Positions 32,201-44,200 of a DNA stretch of 64,000 nucleotides are shown piece after piece. This DNA comes from Liriodendron chinense (Eukaryota; Streptophyta; Magnoliopsida; Magnoliales; Magnoliaceae), in assembly GCA_003013855.2 (NCBI GenBank), contig PVNU02002850.1, forward strand, positions 1,550,001-1,614,000, in the 5' to 3' direction. Under the pieces are notes generated by a model. It saw nothing but the letters and a program-made list of their open reading frames with translations, did no database searches and had not been told where the DNA came from. Every line of letters begins with the position of its first letter. Position 1 is the first letter of the stretch. The position numbers were made by a program, and so were the translations under genes.

Positions 32201-35200
32201 AATTGCAGTTGACAAATATGTTGAACCATGTTCTCAACCTTTAAACCTCTGAAGAGCCCAACTTCGTGGCCCCTCAACAACATTCTACTCGGGACTTCCA
32301 ACACCAAAATAAATAGAAACGAGGAGAGAGAATCTACCTGGCAAAGGCCATGGGTGGCCCTAAAAAACCCAAAGGGAGAACCATTAATCAGCACTAAGAA
32401 TTTAGTCAAGGATGCACAAGAACAAATCCAGAGCCTCCACCTCTCCCCAAAACCCATTGGGAATAAGCATATAATCCAAAAAAGCCCAATCAACATGATC
32501 ATACGCTTTTTACATATCAAGCTTAGAGAGAATACCCCAACTTCTTGCCCTATAGTAGGAGTTGAGGCGTTCATGGGCTATAAGGGCGGTGTCTAGAATC
32601 TCTCCCGAAGATGAATGCACTTGGAAATGGGGAAGAAATTTTCGAGAGAACAACCCTTAAGACTCTAGCTAATGACTTTAGCTAAAATCTTATAGGAACT
32701 ACCAATAAGACTTGTTGGCCGGAAATCTTTTAAATTCTTCGTTCCCTACAGCTTACAGATGAGGGCTATGACCTACCCATTTCCGAAGAGATGGGCTCTG
32801 CTAGAAGAAATGTTCAAAAAAAAGTAAAAGAGGTCCACCTTTGCCATTTCTCAGAAAATCTAAAAGAAGGCCAAGGGGAAGCCATCAGGGCTTGGGATTT
32901 ATCCTTGCATAAATCAACAACATCAATTTTGATCTCATCCAAAGAGAGTGGCTTCTCGAGGGAGGTCACTTCTCCCAAAGAGATCTGATCGAATTGCCAT
33001 TCATCTATCCTCGGACCAAGGCGTTCCACAACAGTAATCGTGGCCATAACGACCACCGCCATTACCATTACCGTTACAAAATTACGATACAGGCCGTTAC
33101 AGCCCCCGTAATGGCCGTTACGACCTTCTTTATTTTTTAGAAAAACCTATGTCGAGACTATTACAAACCGTTATGGACCTTTACAGGTGGTTTTTTCTAT
33201 AATTGTTGTTACGACCGTTTCGGCCTATAACAAGTGACGATTATAACCGTTACCATTACGTAATCGTTTTTTTATACCATGTGTCGGACACTCACAGCCC
33301 TCATCCAAAAGGAGACTAGTAAAATCTAATAATCGAATCACAAATGTGATCTTTATCAATGACTTTAACCCCATCTACCATGATAGAGGAGACAGAATTA
33401 GTGCGTACCCTAGCACTAGCTATACCATGAAAAAATTAGTGTTACAATCTCCTTGTTTTAGCCAGACAGCCCTAACGCCATTTTATCTCTTCCTCCTTAA
33501 GCCTAGAAGAGTAGTTAGAATATAGCTCATCTTTGGAAGAAGAATCTTCTTCAGAAAGGGGACCCCTTCTACTTTGATATCTAGCGATTGGATCTAGCTG
33601 AGCAGCGATGCCATTTCCACCTCCCTTAGACCAAAGACCTCTTGGTGCCACAGCTTGAGCTTAGCCTTCAGCATTTGCATTTCGTTAAAAAAGAACAAAA
33701 CTAGCTTTACCTATGACTAAAAAGGAGGACCACCAGCTAGACACCATGGAATGAAAACCCTCCGCTTTGAGCCAAGCATGCTCAAACCTGAAGGGTTTAT
33801 GGCCCCAATTGATTTCATCAAGTTCTAGAATAACATGGCAATAGTCAAAGGCCAGCTTTGGGAGACCTTGACGAGCAAAGGGGAACTTATGGATCCAACC
33901 CGGACAAACCAAAAAGCAGTCCAAGAGATTCGACCAAGTAAATCTTACATCCCCCATGGGAAGATCCACTAGATTGTGCTTCTCGACCCACTCAGAGAAG
34001 CCTTGCATGCTAGAAGTGACTTCGTCTCTGGACAGCTTCTCATGCACAAAGCGGACAACATTGAAGTTGCCCCTTACACACCAAGGGTCCATTTATCCCA
34101 GGTAAGGGATAACTCACTCCAAAAAGAATCTCGAATGGACGACCAATTAGGGCCACACAGACCAGAGAACAATCATTTGAAACCAGACGAGGGCTCACGG
34201 AAGACCACATTAACAAAAAATTGGCCAATCCAACTATCTTCTTTGCATCAAGAAGAAGAATCCCACATGACCAAAATTCCCCCCGCCAAGCCAACCACAT
34301 CGAGAGCCTCCCATTTGACTCCCTTACTACCCCAAACAGAGCACAAAAATGAAATGCTTCTATCCATCAAATGAAGCTTCGACTCTTAGAGGATAATCAA
34401 GCAAGCCTTAGACTAAGAACAAATTTCCTTGACCTGAGTGCGCTTAAGGGGGCAACCCAACCCTTTAACATTCCCACCCCTCTTCCACTTCTCTCATTTT
34501 AGGGGATGGCCTCAACCAATCCCACAAAATCCACCCCTAAGTTAACCATTTCTCTACTCAGCTTTCTTGATCATGGAGAGCATCTAGGAGACCCAAAGGG
34601 TGGAAACCCGAAGACCCTTTTTGAACCAGCTTGAAAAGGGCAAGGTAATATTCATCCTTGCCCCAAAAACCAAACCAAGCAACCTACCAACCTGGCAACC
34701 TACCAACATGACCCACCTCTTCTTCTTAATCGTAGCATCTCCCCCACGCACCACTGGGAGAAGGCGGAGGAGAAAAGTTTCTAGAAGGGTCACAACACTT
34801 GTCTAGACAAAAGGAAGATAAAAAAGAGATACTACAAGGGTGGCATTGGTCAAGTACTTTAGGCTATAGCTCCTGACACCATCGCTTCTGGGGAATCCCC
34901 ATCCAGATAGCAAATTGGAGGTGACTCAACTCGAGGGAGAGCAACCAAGGTCAAAGGGCCGATAACTAATGCAGGGGCATTTTCCAACCAGGCTCGAGTG
35001 GGGCAGCCTCTGTGAGGCGGGGGCACAATCGGGGTGGGGCGGACCGTGCGAAGCGGGACCCATGTGAGGTGGGGCAGCTCACGAAGGAGGGTTCAACCGG
35101 GCTTAGCCTACGCTATGAGATAAAAAGATATTCCGTGCCTCCCTCATCAGCTCTGGAGCTTTTGGTGAGTTGGTCGAATGTCATGCGTCAAATCGATATC

Positions 35201-38200
35201 AGAGCGGGAGGTCTCGTGTTCGAGACTCCTCACCAGGGGTGATTAATGCATGGGCATTTTCAAACCGGGCTCGAGTGGGGCAGCCTGTGTGAGGCGGGCA
35301 ACACTCGGGGTGGGGCAGACCGTGCGAAGCGGCTGCACCGTGCGAAGCGGGACCCATGCGAGGTGGGGCGGCTCACGAAGGAGGGTTCAACCGAGGCCTG
35401 GATTAGCCTGGGCTATGAGATAAAAAGATATTTCGTGCCTCCCCCATCAGCTTTGGAGCTTTTAGGCAATTGGTCGGATGTCATGCGTCAGTAACCCTCC
35501 ACAAACTAGACACCAAACTCCTCCATCTCAACCGGAGAGCAGAAGGAGCCGAGGAAAGCTGCCAACGAAAGAAGGGTATGGAATAAGTCAGAGGGGAAAG
35601 GGGGTGAAGGAGGAGAAACCAAATCCGGAATACTAAAAGAAGAACAAGAAGAAGGAACATACACCCTAACATCGACAAAGGACCTGGCCTAAAGGTCTTC
35701 GAGGAGAGGGAGGAGACATGACAGATGAGTCTGCATCAAAGGACTCTGACGCCAAATTCAAACTCGCGTCAAAAGCAAGGAGAAACCATCTCTCACCCCT
35801 CCCAAAGCAACTGCAGCTGTAAAGAAATTATAATTGATGACATCACTCACCTAGCTGACACCGCTAGGGTTAGAAAATTGAGCTTAATGTGTCATTAATA
35901 CAACATCCCTCAAAGGCCGCAAGGGACACTTGTCTTCATATGAATCATTCCCCTGACCCACCGCCTAAAAAATTGAAACCAAAGAGTTGACACATATGGG
36001 AGAATCAGGCACTCTGCAGCCAAGCTGGCACTGAGAGGGCCTCAACTCCAGCCATGAATCTTGGGGTCTGACCAAGGCCTGTCTTAAAAGGGGAAAGTGG
36101 CAGGCAGCAACAAAGGCTTCTGGATCCTTCGAATATCTTTCGTAGGCCACCTAGCAAGGAGCAAGATTGCTAAAAGCAAGGGGAGGGCCAACTGGTAGCA
36201 ACACACAAGATAAAAGGCCACGATATATCGAAACGAGAAGATGAGGCATCCTTACGTGGCAGGAGATTGTACTCAATCCCTACTAAGGGAAGGATCTTGA
36301 TCATCCAAGAGTTTAGATTAGCACCCGAGGATGGCGGACTGGGGGATTGAGGAGAGAGCATAGGAGAGTCAAAGGGAAATTACAAGAGAAGAGTTGTCTA
36401 ACATAAGGGTGACCCGAGCGAACATGTGTACGCTCCAAATCCCCAGGCGGTGCGCATGAACTAGCACGGGATGACTAACCTCGCATGAGGGAAGCTCCTA
36501 GACCAGTGTACCGCAGTTGGATGGAATTGGTAAGCTTCCAGCTTGCTCTTCGAGGACTAGCGATTGAAGCGGAAGGAAGCTTTCTTGAGTAGATAGATCA
36601 AGTCCCCCAGATGAGGGCATAAAGACTAGATTTTCCTCCCTTATCACCTTCATATTTAGAGAAACATCTCCCACTAACACTCTGATAGAGTCTAGCACTT
36701 GAAATGAGTTCCTAGTCTGAATATGGAGCTTCGCCAAACGAAGCTCCTCCTAGAACTCAAAGGCCTGGTCAATGAAGGTAACCTCGCCAATGCAAGAGCT
36801 CATGACAAGAAAAAAAAAAAAAAAAATCCATAGACCAGAGCCCTAAGGGGATATTCAAGAAAAGAAGCCAAATATCAGAGGACCCAAGCAAAGACCAATC
36901 AACCCATTTGCTGATTGAAGCCACTGAACCAATGAGGTGGATTTGACCAATGAAGACCACCCTATTGACATTTTCCGATGGATGCTAGGACACCCAGAGA
37001 GAGGGGATCAATAAGACGAAGGAAGTCGTTTGGCCCCAGCCAACAGTAATACTCAAACCAGGCCACCAAATAGGACAAAGAAAACCCGGGTTCAACGAAA
37101 CCACCAAACTCCATTGGAGGCCTTCCCACTTCCAGATTAACATGAATAACAAGAACTTGTCCCTCGGACGAGGAGACAAAAAAGGAGGGGGTACACTCCG
37201 GCAGATAGGGACGACCTGGCCTAACATTGGAGACCCCTACTCATGGCTAAGGAGGAAGGTTCTCCAGCAGAGCTTCCCGGAACAAAGACAGAACCCCCCT
37301 AAGAACCTGACCCCCCGCATCAGGTCTCACAGTCGAGTCCGCTAGAGGAGGAACTGCCGCAAGAACTGTAAGTCTAATAGGAACAGAGCCCTTTGCCCCA
37401 CCCACCGACTACTCCTTGTTCACCTCTTCAGATAATATTTAGGTAAAAAAAAAAAAGGAAGTACAGTATCTTCAACAGTTATTTTCTCGAACAGGACTGA
37501 GAAACGGCTTCCATATTTCCCTCCTATCGGAGTTCAACGATTTACTTCGTTGGATTTACAGCATTAATTCTTAAGAAACCAGTCCCTAGATTTGTTATTT
37601 CTACTAAGAAAAGCAGCTGGAAGTCAAACTTGATTGTACTTTTCAGATGCAGGTGAACTTTCAATCCTTTCAATTAGTAGATAATTGTAATATGAAAAGG
37701 GATGATTGGTCCATACCAAACGAGACATGTATGATGCAAGTTCACCATCCTTCTGACGTAGTGTGGCTTCAAAAGCACTTGGTGTCATGCTCTTTAGAAA
37801 ATAAGGAGTCAAAGCTGTTTCACCTGGAAGTTTCCTCTCTGAGAAAATACTGTCAGATGAATCCAAAGATGCATGCAGGAAAAAACTTTCATCCATACTG
37901 CTTAGACTTCCAGCACTTGAAAGTTTCCGGATCGAGACATTTCCTGGTAAGAAATGAAGGGAAAAATCTAAGAAGGGAGGTCAAAGAGGCAACAATCCAG
38001 CATATCTGGTTTTCCTTTTTCTTTACTTCTGTTTTGATGTCTAATAAATCAATCTATAGTCTACCATTATCAATATATGGGCTTGTGTGCTTAGTTGTAG
38101 GAGCTTGATTTGCTGATACAGAAGATTCAACATGGGAAGCCCTTTCCAAATCTGACCTAGCAGTCCTCTCCCTTTCCAGCTCCTGTAAGTTGGCAGGAAT

Positions 38201-41200
38201 GCAGATCAATAAGTCAGCTTTATAGTTTGATACAATTTATTTTGAAATATAACATTAAATTGCTACAATTGAAAACAGGCAAAGACAATAAATCAATTTC
38301 ATAACTACAAAGCCCCTAAAGGAAAGCAAAAGACTTGAGAAGATTGGGCTTTGTCATTCAATATAGACGTTTACTATCAAAAACTCGCCAAATGCAGAAT
38401 CTTGGAAGAGATTTATTCCCATGACTAAGGGACGAAGAGAGATTTAGTCCATGTATTATTTCTCGTCTTAGGATTATTTCAATAAATTCAACAATTAAAT
38501 CAATAACTTAGAAAGGATAAAGGGATAATATTGTGATTTTTAAAATTTTTATTATAACCATATTTTTCATGGAAACAGATTAGCTAGTGACCCTGCCACT
38601 AGCCAATGGTTAGTGGTCAGTGCTCTGTGGGCCCCACCATGATGTATGTGATTTATCCACGCCATCCATCCATTTTTACAGATCATTTTAGGGTTTGAGA
38701 CCAAAAGTGAGGCAGATCCAAATCTGAGGTGGACCCCACCACAGGAAAACAGTAGTGATATTGAATGTCCACTTGAGATTTGGATCTACCGCACTTTTTG
38801 AGCTCATACCATAAAATGAACTGGAAAAATGGATGGAGGGCATGGATAAATCACATACATCATGGTGGGGCCCACAGCATCGACCACTAGCCACCTGGCC
38901 GCTTCCATTTTTCATTGTTCACAAAAATTTCCCAATATATTGCAAAATGATTCTAAAACCATGAGGAATTGCCTAAAGACTCCAAGGAAAAGAGTTGTGA
39001 CCATGAATAGACTCAATTGAGAGTCATAAATGAATGCCAAGCATGCAAGTTCAATCTGGATTTTCCTTAACTCTAGGTTCCGACAGTTTAAAATAAACTG
39101 TGGACATATCTCTCATTAGAATATCAGCTCCTTTTAAATCAGATATTTCATGTAGCATGCTTGGCCTGAGTTCCATAAACAAGAAAGCATCAACATAATG
39201 CATGTAACAAGGACATTTTTTTTTTAAGCAACTTCAATATGGATTTTCCTCAACTTCAGGCTCTGACAGTTTAAAACAAACTGTAGACATTTCTCTCATT
39301 AGAATATCAGCTCCTTTTAAATCAGATATTTCATGTAGCATGCTTGGCCTGAGTTCCATAAACTAGTAAATATCAACATACTGCATGTAACAAGGACATT
39401 TCTTAGTTAAAAATAAAAAATAAAAATAAAATTGTCATGCTGGATACATACGTTGGACATGCATGTCAGATTCATATCAACAATATTATTAGGAGAAAAA
39501 ACATCATCATCAAAGCCTTATCCCACTAAATGGAGTCAGTTACACAAATCCTGTTCTGCCATTCCACTCAGTCAAGGGTCATCTCCTCCATAAAACCATA
39601 GATTGTCAAATCTTTTTTGTACTACCTCCACCCATGTCCTTTTGGGCCTTCTTCTTGCCCCGTTAGAACCTTCAACTTGAACCAACTCACTCTAGTCTTG
39701 AACACGGCCAAAACATCTAAGTCTACATTCCCTCATCTTGTTACCTATTGGAGCAACTCCTAAGTTCTCCTATCTCCATTCATTTCTAATTCTGCCCTTC
39801 CTCATCTTGCCACTCATCCATCTCAATATCCTCATTTCAGCCACACTAGTCTTATGAACATGTTCTTCCTTAACTGCCCAGCAATCTGTCCCATAAAGCA
39901 TTCAGTTCCTTTTTTTTCTCTTTTTTTGAATTATTTATATAATACTTCTGTTGTTCTAATTTTAAGTTCTTACATCTTTCCATTTATATTGGATACATTC
40001 CTGTCTCATGATTTTATGAACTGAATTTTTACAACAACATATCTTTCAGTATTATCCCCGTTTGCTGCATCTGACAAAAGTCCAACTATAAGTTGCAACG
40101 TGTCTACAAACATTACCTCCTCCACGAGTTCTCTGTGCATCAGTTCTTGTTGCAACTCATGCTTGTGTTTGCTCCTGAGTTCTTTGATTTCATCTTCAAG
40201 TTGCTTGGCACGACCTTCATTAGTGGCAGCTGCTTCAAGCACTGCGAGGTACTCTTGTCTATTTTCAGATGCTCTCTGTCTCTCCTTTTCAAGTGACCGG
40301 CTCAGTTGTGTTTGCTCTGTTCTGAGACATGTGATCTGAAACACTTTATTAATGGTTAGTGAAGAGTCTGAAGACCTCCTAATGTGACTACCGAAGGAAA
40401 AAAGCAGGCGAAAACAGGAGAACCTGAGCTTCTAGAACAGCCATTCGAGATAAAGTTTGAGAAAGGCGCTCATTCATGGAACGCTCTTTTTCCTCGGAAG
40501 TTGCAGCTTTTGCCTCTGCCTCCTGCCAATAAAATAGCAAGAAAACGTTAGACAACATAACATGTTGAACAAAGAAATTATTGACAGCAAATCATTCCCA
40601 AATATTTAGAACCTGGAGACGTGAATTTAGGGCTCTTTCCACACCATCCCAGGCTTCTGCCCTTCTGGCTGTTGTCTCCTGTTAAGATTACAAAACGACC
40701 AGATTCAAGGCTCACTTATGACTGAAATTCAGAAAGTATTCATGTGATATCTTTTTATCAATAATTGACAATTTTATTTATAGAAGGAAGAAATGATATG
40801 TTACTTATGTAAGATCCCTATGAAATATCTTTCCAGAGGTACAAGTTCCTCGCTTCAAACATCATTACAAAGTAAACAACGCAATTTGAGAGTTAGGAGT
40901 ATCACCTGCATGGCTTCAATCTGTCTAAGAAGTGGCCTGGTTGATTCAGGAAGTTGTGTAATCAACTCCTCACAACGAAGCTCACTGGCCTGAAGATCAG
41001 CTAGACAAATATCAAATAGAACCCTTGGCAACAATCAATTATGACCAATACAAAAGTAAGTACTAAGATGGACAGTCAGAGAAAATAGAACAGACTTGAT
41101 AGCGCTTTTGAAGATCATCAATGTCTCTTCGAAGCATGTCCTCTCTAAAAACTGCCTAAGACATCAAACCAACAAACGAATCACTTTTTGTTGCTTAGTT

Positions 41201-44200
41201 CAAGCAGATGCCAAGAATCAGGATCAAATAAGTACCTGCTGCTCTGTTCTACTGAGAGTCTGCCTCAGTTCTTCAAGTGCTTGAACAAGGGTAGATTCAC
41301 GCTCCCCAGCTTCTCTCAAACGACTCTCAAGTTCAGTTCTGGCTTCGTTGTTGGCCCGTGCCTCTGCTAATTCTTCAGCCTCCTTGGCTGCATTTAGAGC
41401 ATTGGTGTAAAATTCTTTCTGAGCAGCAAGTTCTGATTGATTTCTCTCAATTGTTTCTTGCAGTAATTTTTCTGTTGCTGCCTTGTCTCTTTTTATACTC
41501 TCTACTTTTGTCTCTTCAACCTAGAAAATGGGACAAATAAGATAGATGCTAATTAATTTTTTTTTTTAAGATGCATGTTAATTATTGAGGAAACATTTGT
41601 CTACATAAGAGAATGATAGCTGTTTTACTAGAGATCTTGACAAAAATAGATTTAATAATTGAAATTAAAATCAAACTGAACTATGATACAAACCGTTTTT
41701 GCAACATGAAGACAACAGGAGGTTCTTTGTCAAAATATGAAGCAATGTGCATTCTACTCCATACGAGGACATTTGATAAGCAAACATGTCTATGTTATGC
41801 ACATTGCCAAACGAGCCCTAATGCATGTCCAGTATGAGACAGTTTGACTGAAGTACAAGTGGTGCGAAATGGGGTAAACAGTGGGTGGGAAGTAAATCAA
41901 TTAGATTGTTGACTGTTGAGCATGGATGCAATCCAAATTTCCTCATCTCCACCACAAGCAACAAGCAACAATCTAAATTTCTTGGTTTTCGACAGAGTAA
42001 ACAATAAAGACATCTAACGTACCCAGCCTATCTGAGTAACACTAGAAAAGCTCTACCTGTACTGAAATATTCGAGTAAGAATGCCGAACACTGGAAACAT
42101 CTAATGTACCGAGCCTAACTAACAACTAGAAAAGCATTACCAATTCTGAAATATCCAACTACGGATGCGGAACCTAGCATCTCATAAACTTAGACATCAA
42201 ATTTTTTAAGTAACAAATTTATTCAAGAGAGAATAGGAACAACATCAAGGAAGCGGGGAAAAAATCCCAATACAAAGAGAAACACATCTAAAACCCTCCC
42301 TAGACAAGACATTGGCCGTGTGATGTGCTTCTCTATGCATGGGGACAAATGAAATGTTTCTATATTAGAGGCTAGCCCATGAATCTCTTATTTTTTTTTT
42401 AAAGGAAAAAAGAAAACGGAAGACAGCTTCCACAGCTCTAGCCTAGGAGAAGAGGCCAACATGCAAAATCGACTGCTGAAGAATTCACTTCTACAATCGA
42501 GAACCCTTATCCTTGCAAAAAATTCTTAACCCTTCATAAAGAGCATGGACCTCCATGAAATTTGCCTCCCCCCTACAGCAGAAAGGACTTGACGACAATG
42601 CCTTTATCATCTCTAATCACTGCACCTATAACATATCAGTGGGTTTAATAAGACAGGAACCCTCAAAATTCAATTTTCAAACCCCAGGAAACAGGCTTTT
42701 CTAAACACTTCTAGATTTAGAACTTGGCACTTTACTATTAGTAAACAGAATCCACTTTCTAAGGATTCCAAAGCCATAACCCGGCAGAATTTGAATGCTA
42801 TAAAGGCCATATGATGATGCTATATTGGATAATTTGACTGCTGCATCTACCAAATCCAACCATTCCTCTCTTCCGTCTTCCCAACAATAAGCAAACACAA
42901 TCATCATCTAGTTTTCGTGAAAAGGCTAGGAAGATAATAAAAAAGAAAGGAAAAAAAAAACATCTGAGTTTCTCCAGGAAAGCCTAGTTCACACCAAAGA
43001 GCTTAAGAAAATTTCCCAATTATATCTTGCAATCAGGCTATGAAGAAACAAATGGTACACCAAATCTTTATCCCGCTTGCACATGAAGCGCATCTTGGGG
43101 AGATATTGTTAATGGCAATGAAAACCTTATCACAAAAGGAAAAACAAAAAAGAAAGAAAGGCAAAAGAAATGCTATGGCACACTCAAGAAGCATAATTGA
43201 TTCCTCCTTTCCAGAGTCTCTAGAATCATAAGACTCTTCATCTTAAAAAATTCAGCTATTCCTTTTTTTCCCAAATCCTCACATATAGCATATGGAATCA
43301 TTTTTTGAATAGTCATCCCTTGAGGAGAAAAAGGACCATTAACCCAACCGCAAAAAGCTCTAAGGTGGAGGTGTTGAGAGACCACAAAACAGCCAAGAGG
43401 CTGAAAAAATAGTTCCCAACTGACAAAGCAACTTCACAATGAACAAGCGGTCAGTTTCTTCGTCTTTCCTGCACATGATACACATGTTTCGGCATCATAA
43501 AGTTACACGTCTTAAGGTTCTCAATAGTAAGGATTTTCTTCACCAACAAAATCCACACAAAATCTTGGACCCAAGGAGGAATGAAAGAATTCCAGACCTT
43601 CACAAGCTGAGAAGGTAAAAAGCTTCTACTCGTCAAAGGTGAAGCAAAATATTTTGGGGTGAAGATGCTGAATTTTATGCATTTCCAAATATTTTGGTCC
43701 TTGGTCTCAGGATTGATCCATGTACCATAGAGCTTCCCCATGAGGCTGCTGAGAGATGAAATTTCCTCCCCAAGACCCTGGCAAAGAATAATGGACCAAT
43801 TCACCAAACCCCCATTGTATTCGTAACATTCATCAATTTTGGCTCTCTTATTCACAGCAAGCATGAAATAGGAAGGAAAAGATCCAGCCAATGAGAGTAT
43901 CGTCAATCCACACATCAGTCCGAAATCTCACTCTATGTCCACGACCCACCTTGAAGCAAATACCTTTCTTGAATTCCTTTCCACAATATAAGAGAGGATG
44001 TGACTTTCTCCCACATGTTCCCGACCATCATGGCTGATAGCCTTCCAAACATCCAACCCTATGTACCTTGAGGGTTTGTGAGGAAAGCAGCCCATGCCTG
44101 ATTCCCCATATTACTGCACAATGCTTCAGATTCTTCTCTGAATCTCAACCACCATTTTCCTAACAAAGCCCAAGTTCTCCTTTACTTTGCACAAACCTAG

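Larger units (their letters stand above)
30720..37440 (-). mobile_element. L1-type LINE in a GC5 intron
   Basis: Near full-length but inactive LINE on the same strand as GC5, with ORF1-like sequence (37230-36170), AP-endonuclease (34300-33685), RT (33010-31380) and zinc-binding RT C-terminus (31350-31030). Exact ends are uncertain: the 5' end is near the A-run at 37444 and the 3' end near 30590-30740. Two secondary insertions sit in it: CCGTTAC-rich DNA at 33010-33290 and a tandem repeat at 34967-35491. Many stops. Confidence 0.8.

Noticed and set aside
35160..35240. Possible tRNA gene
   Set aside because: Only a B-box-like end is recognisable. I could not fold a full cloverleaf with an anticodon arm, so it is described as SINE-like.
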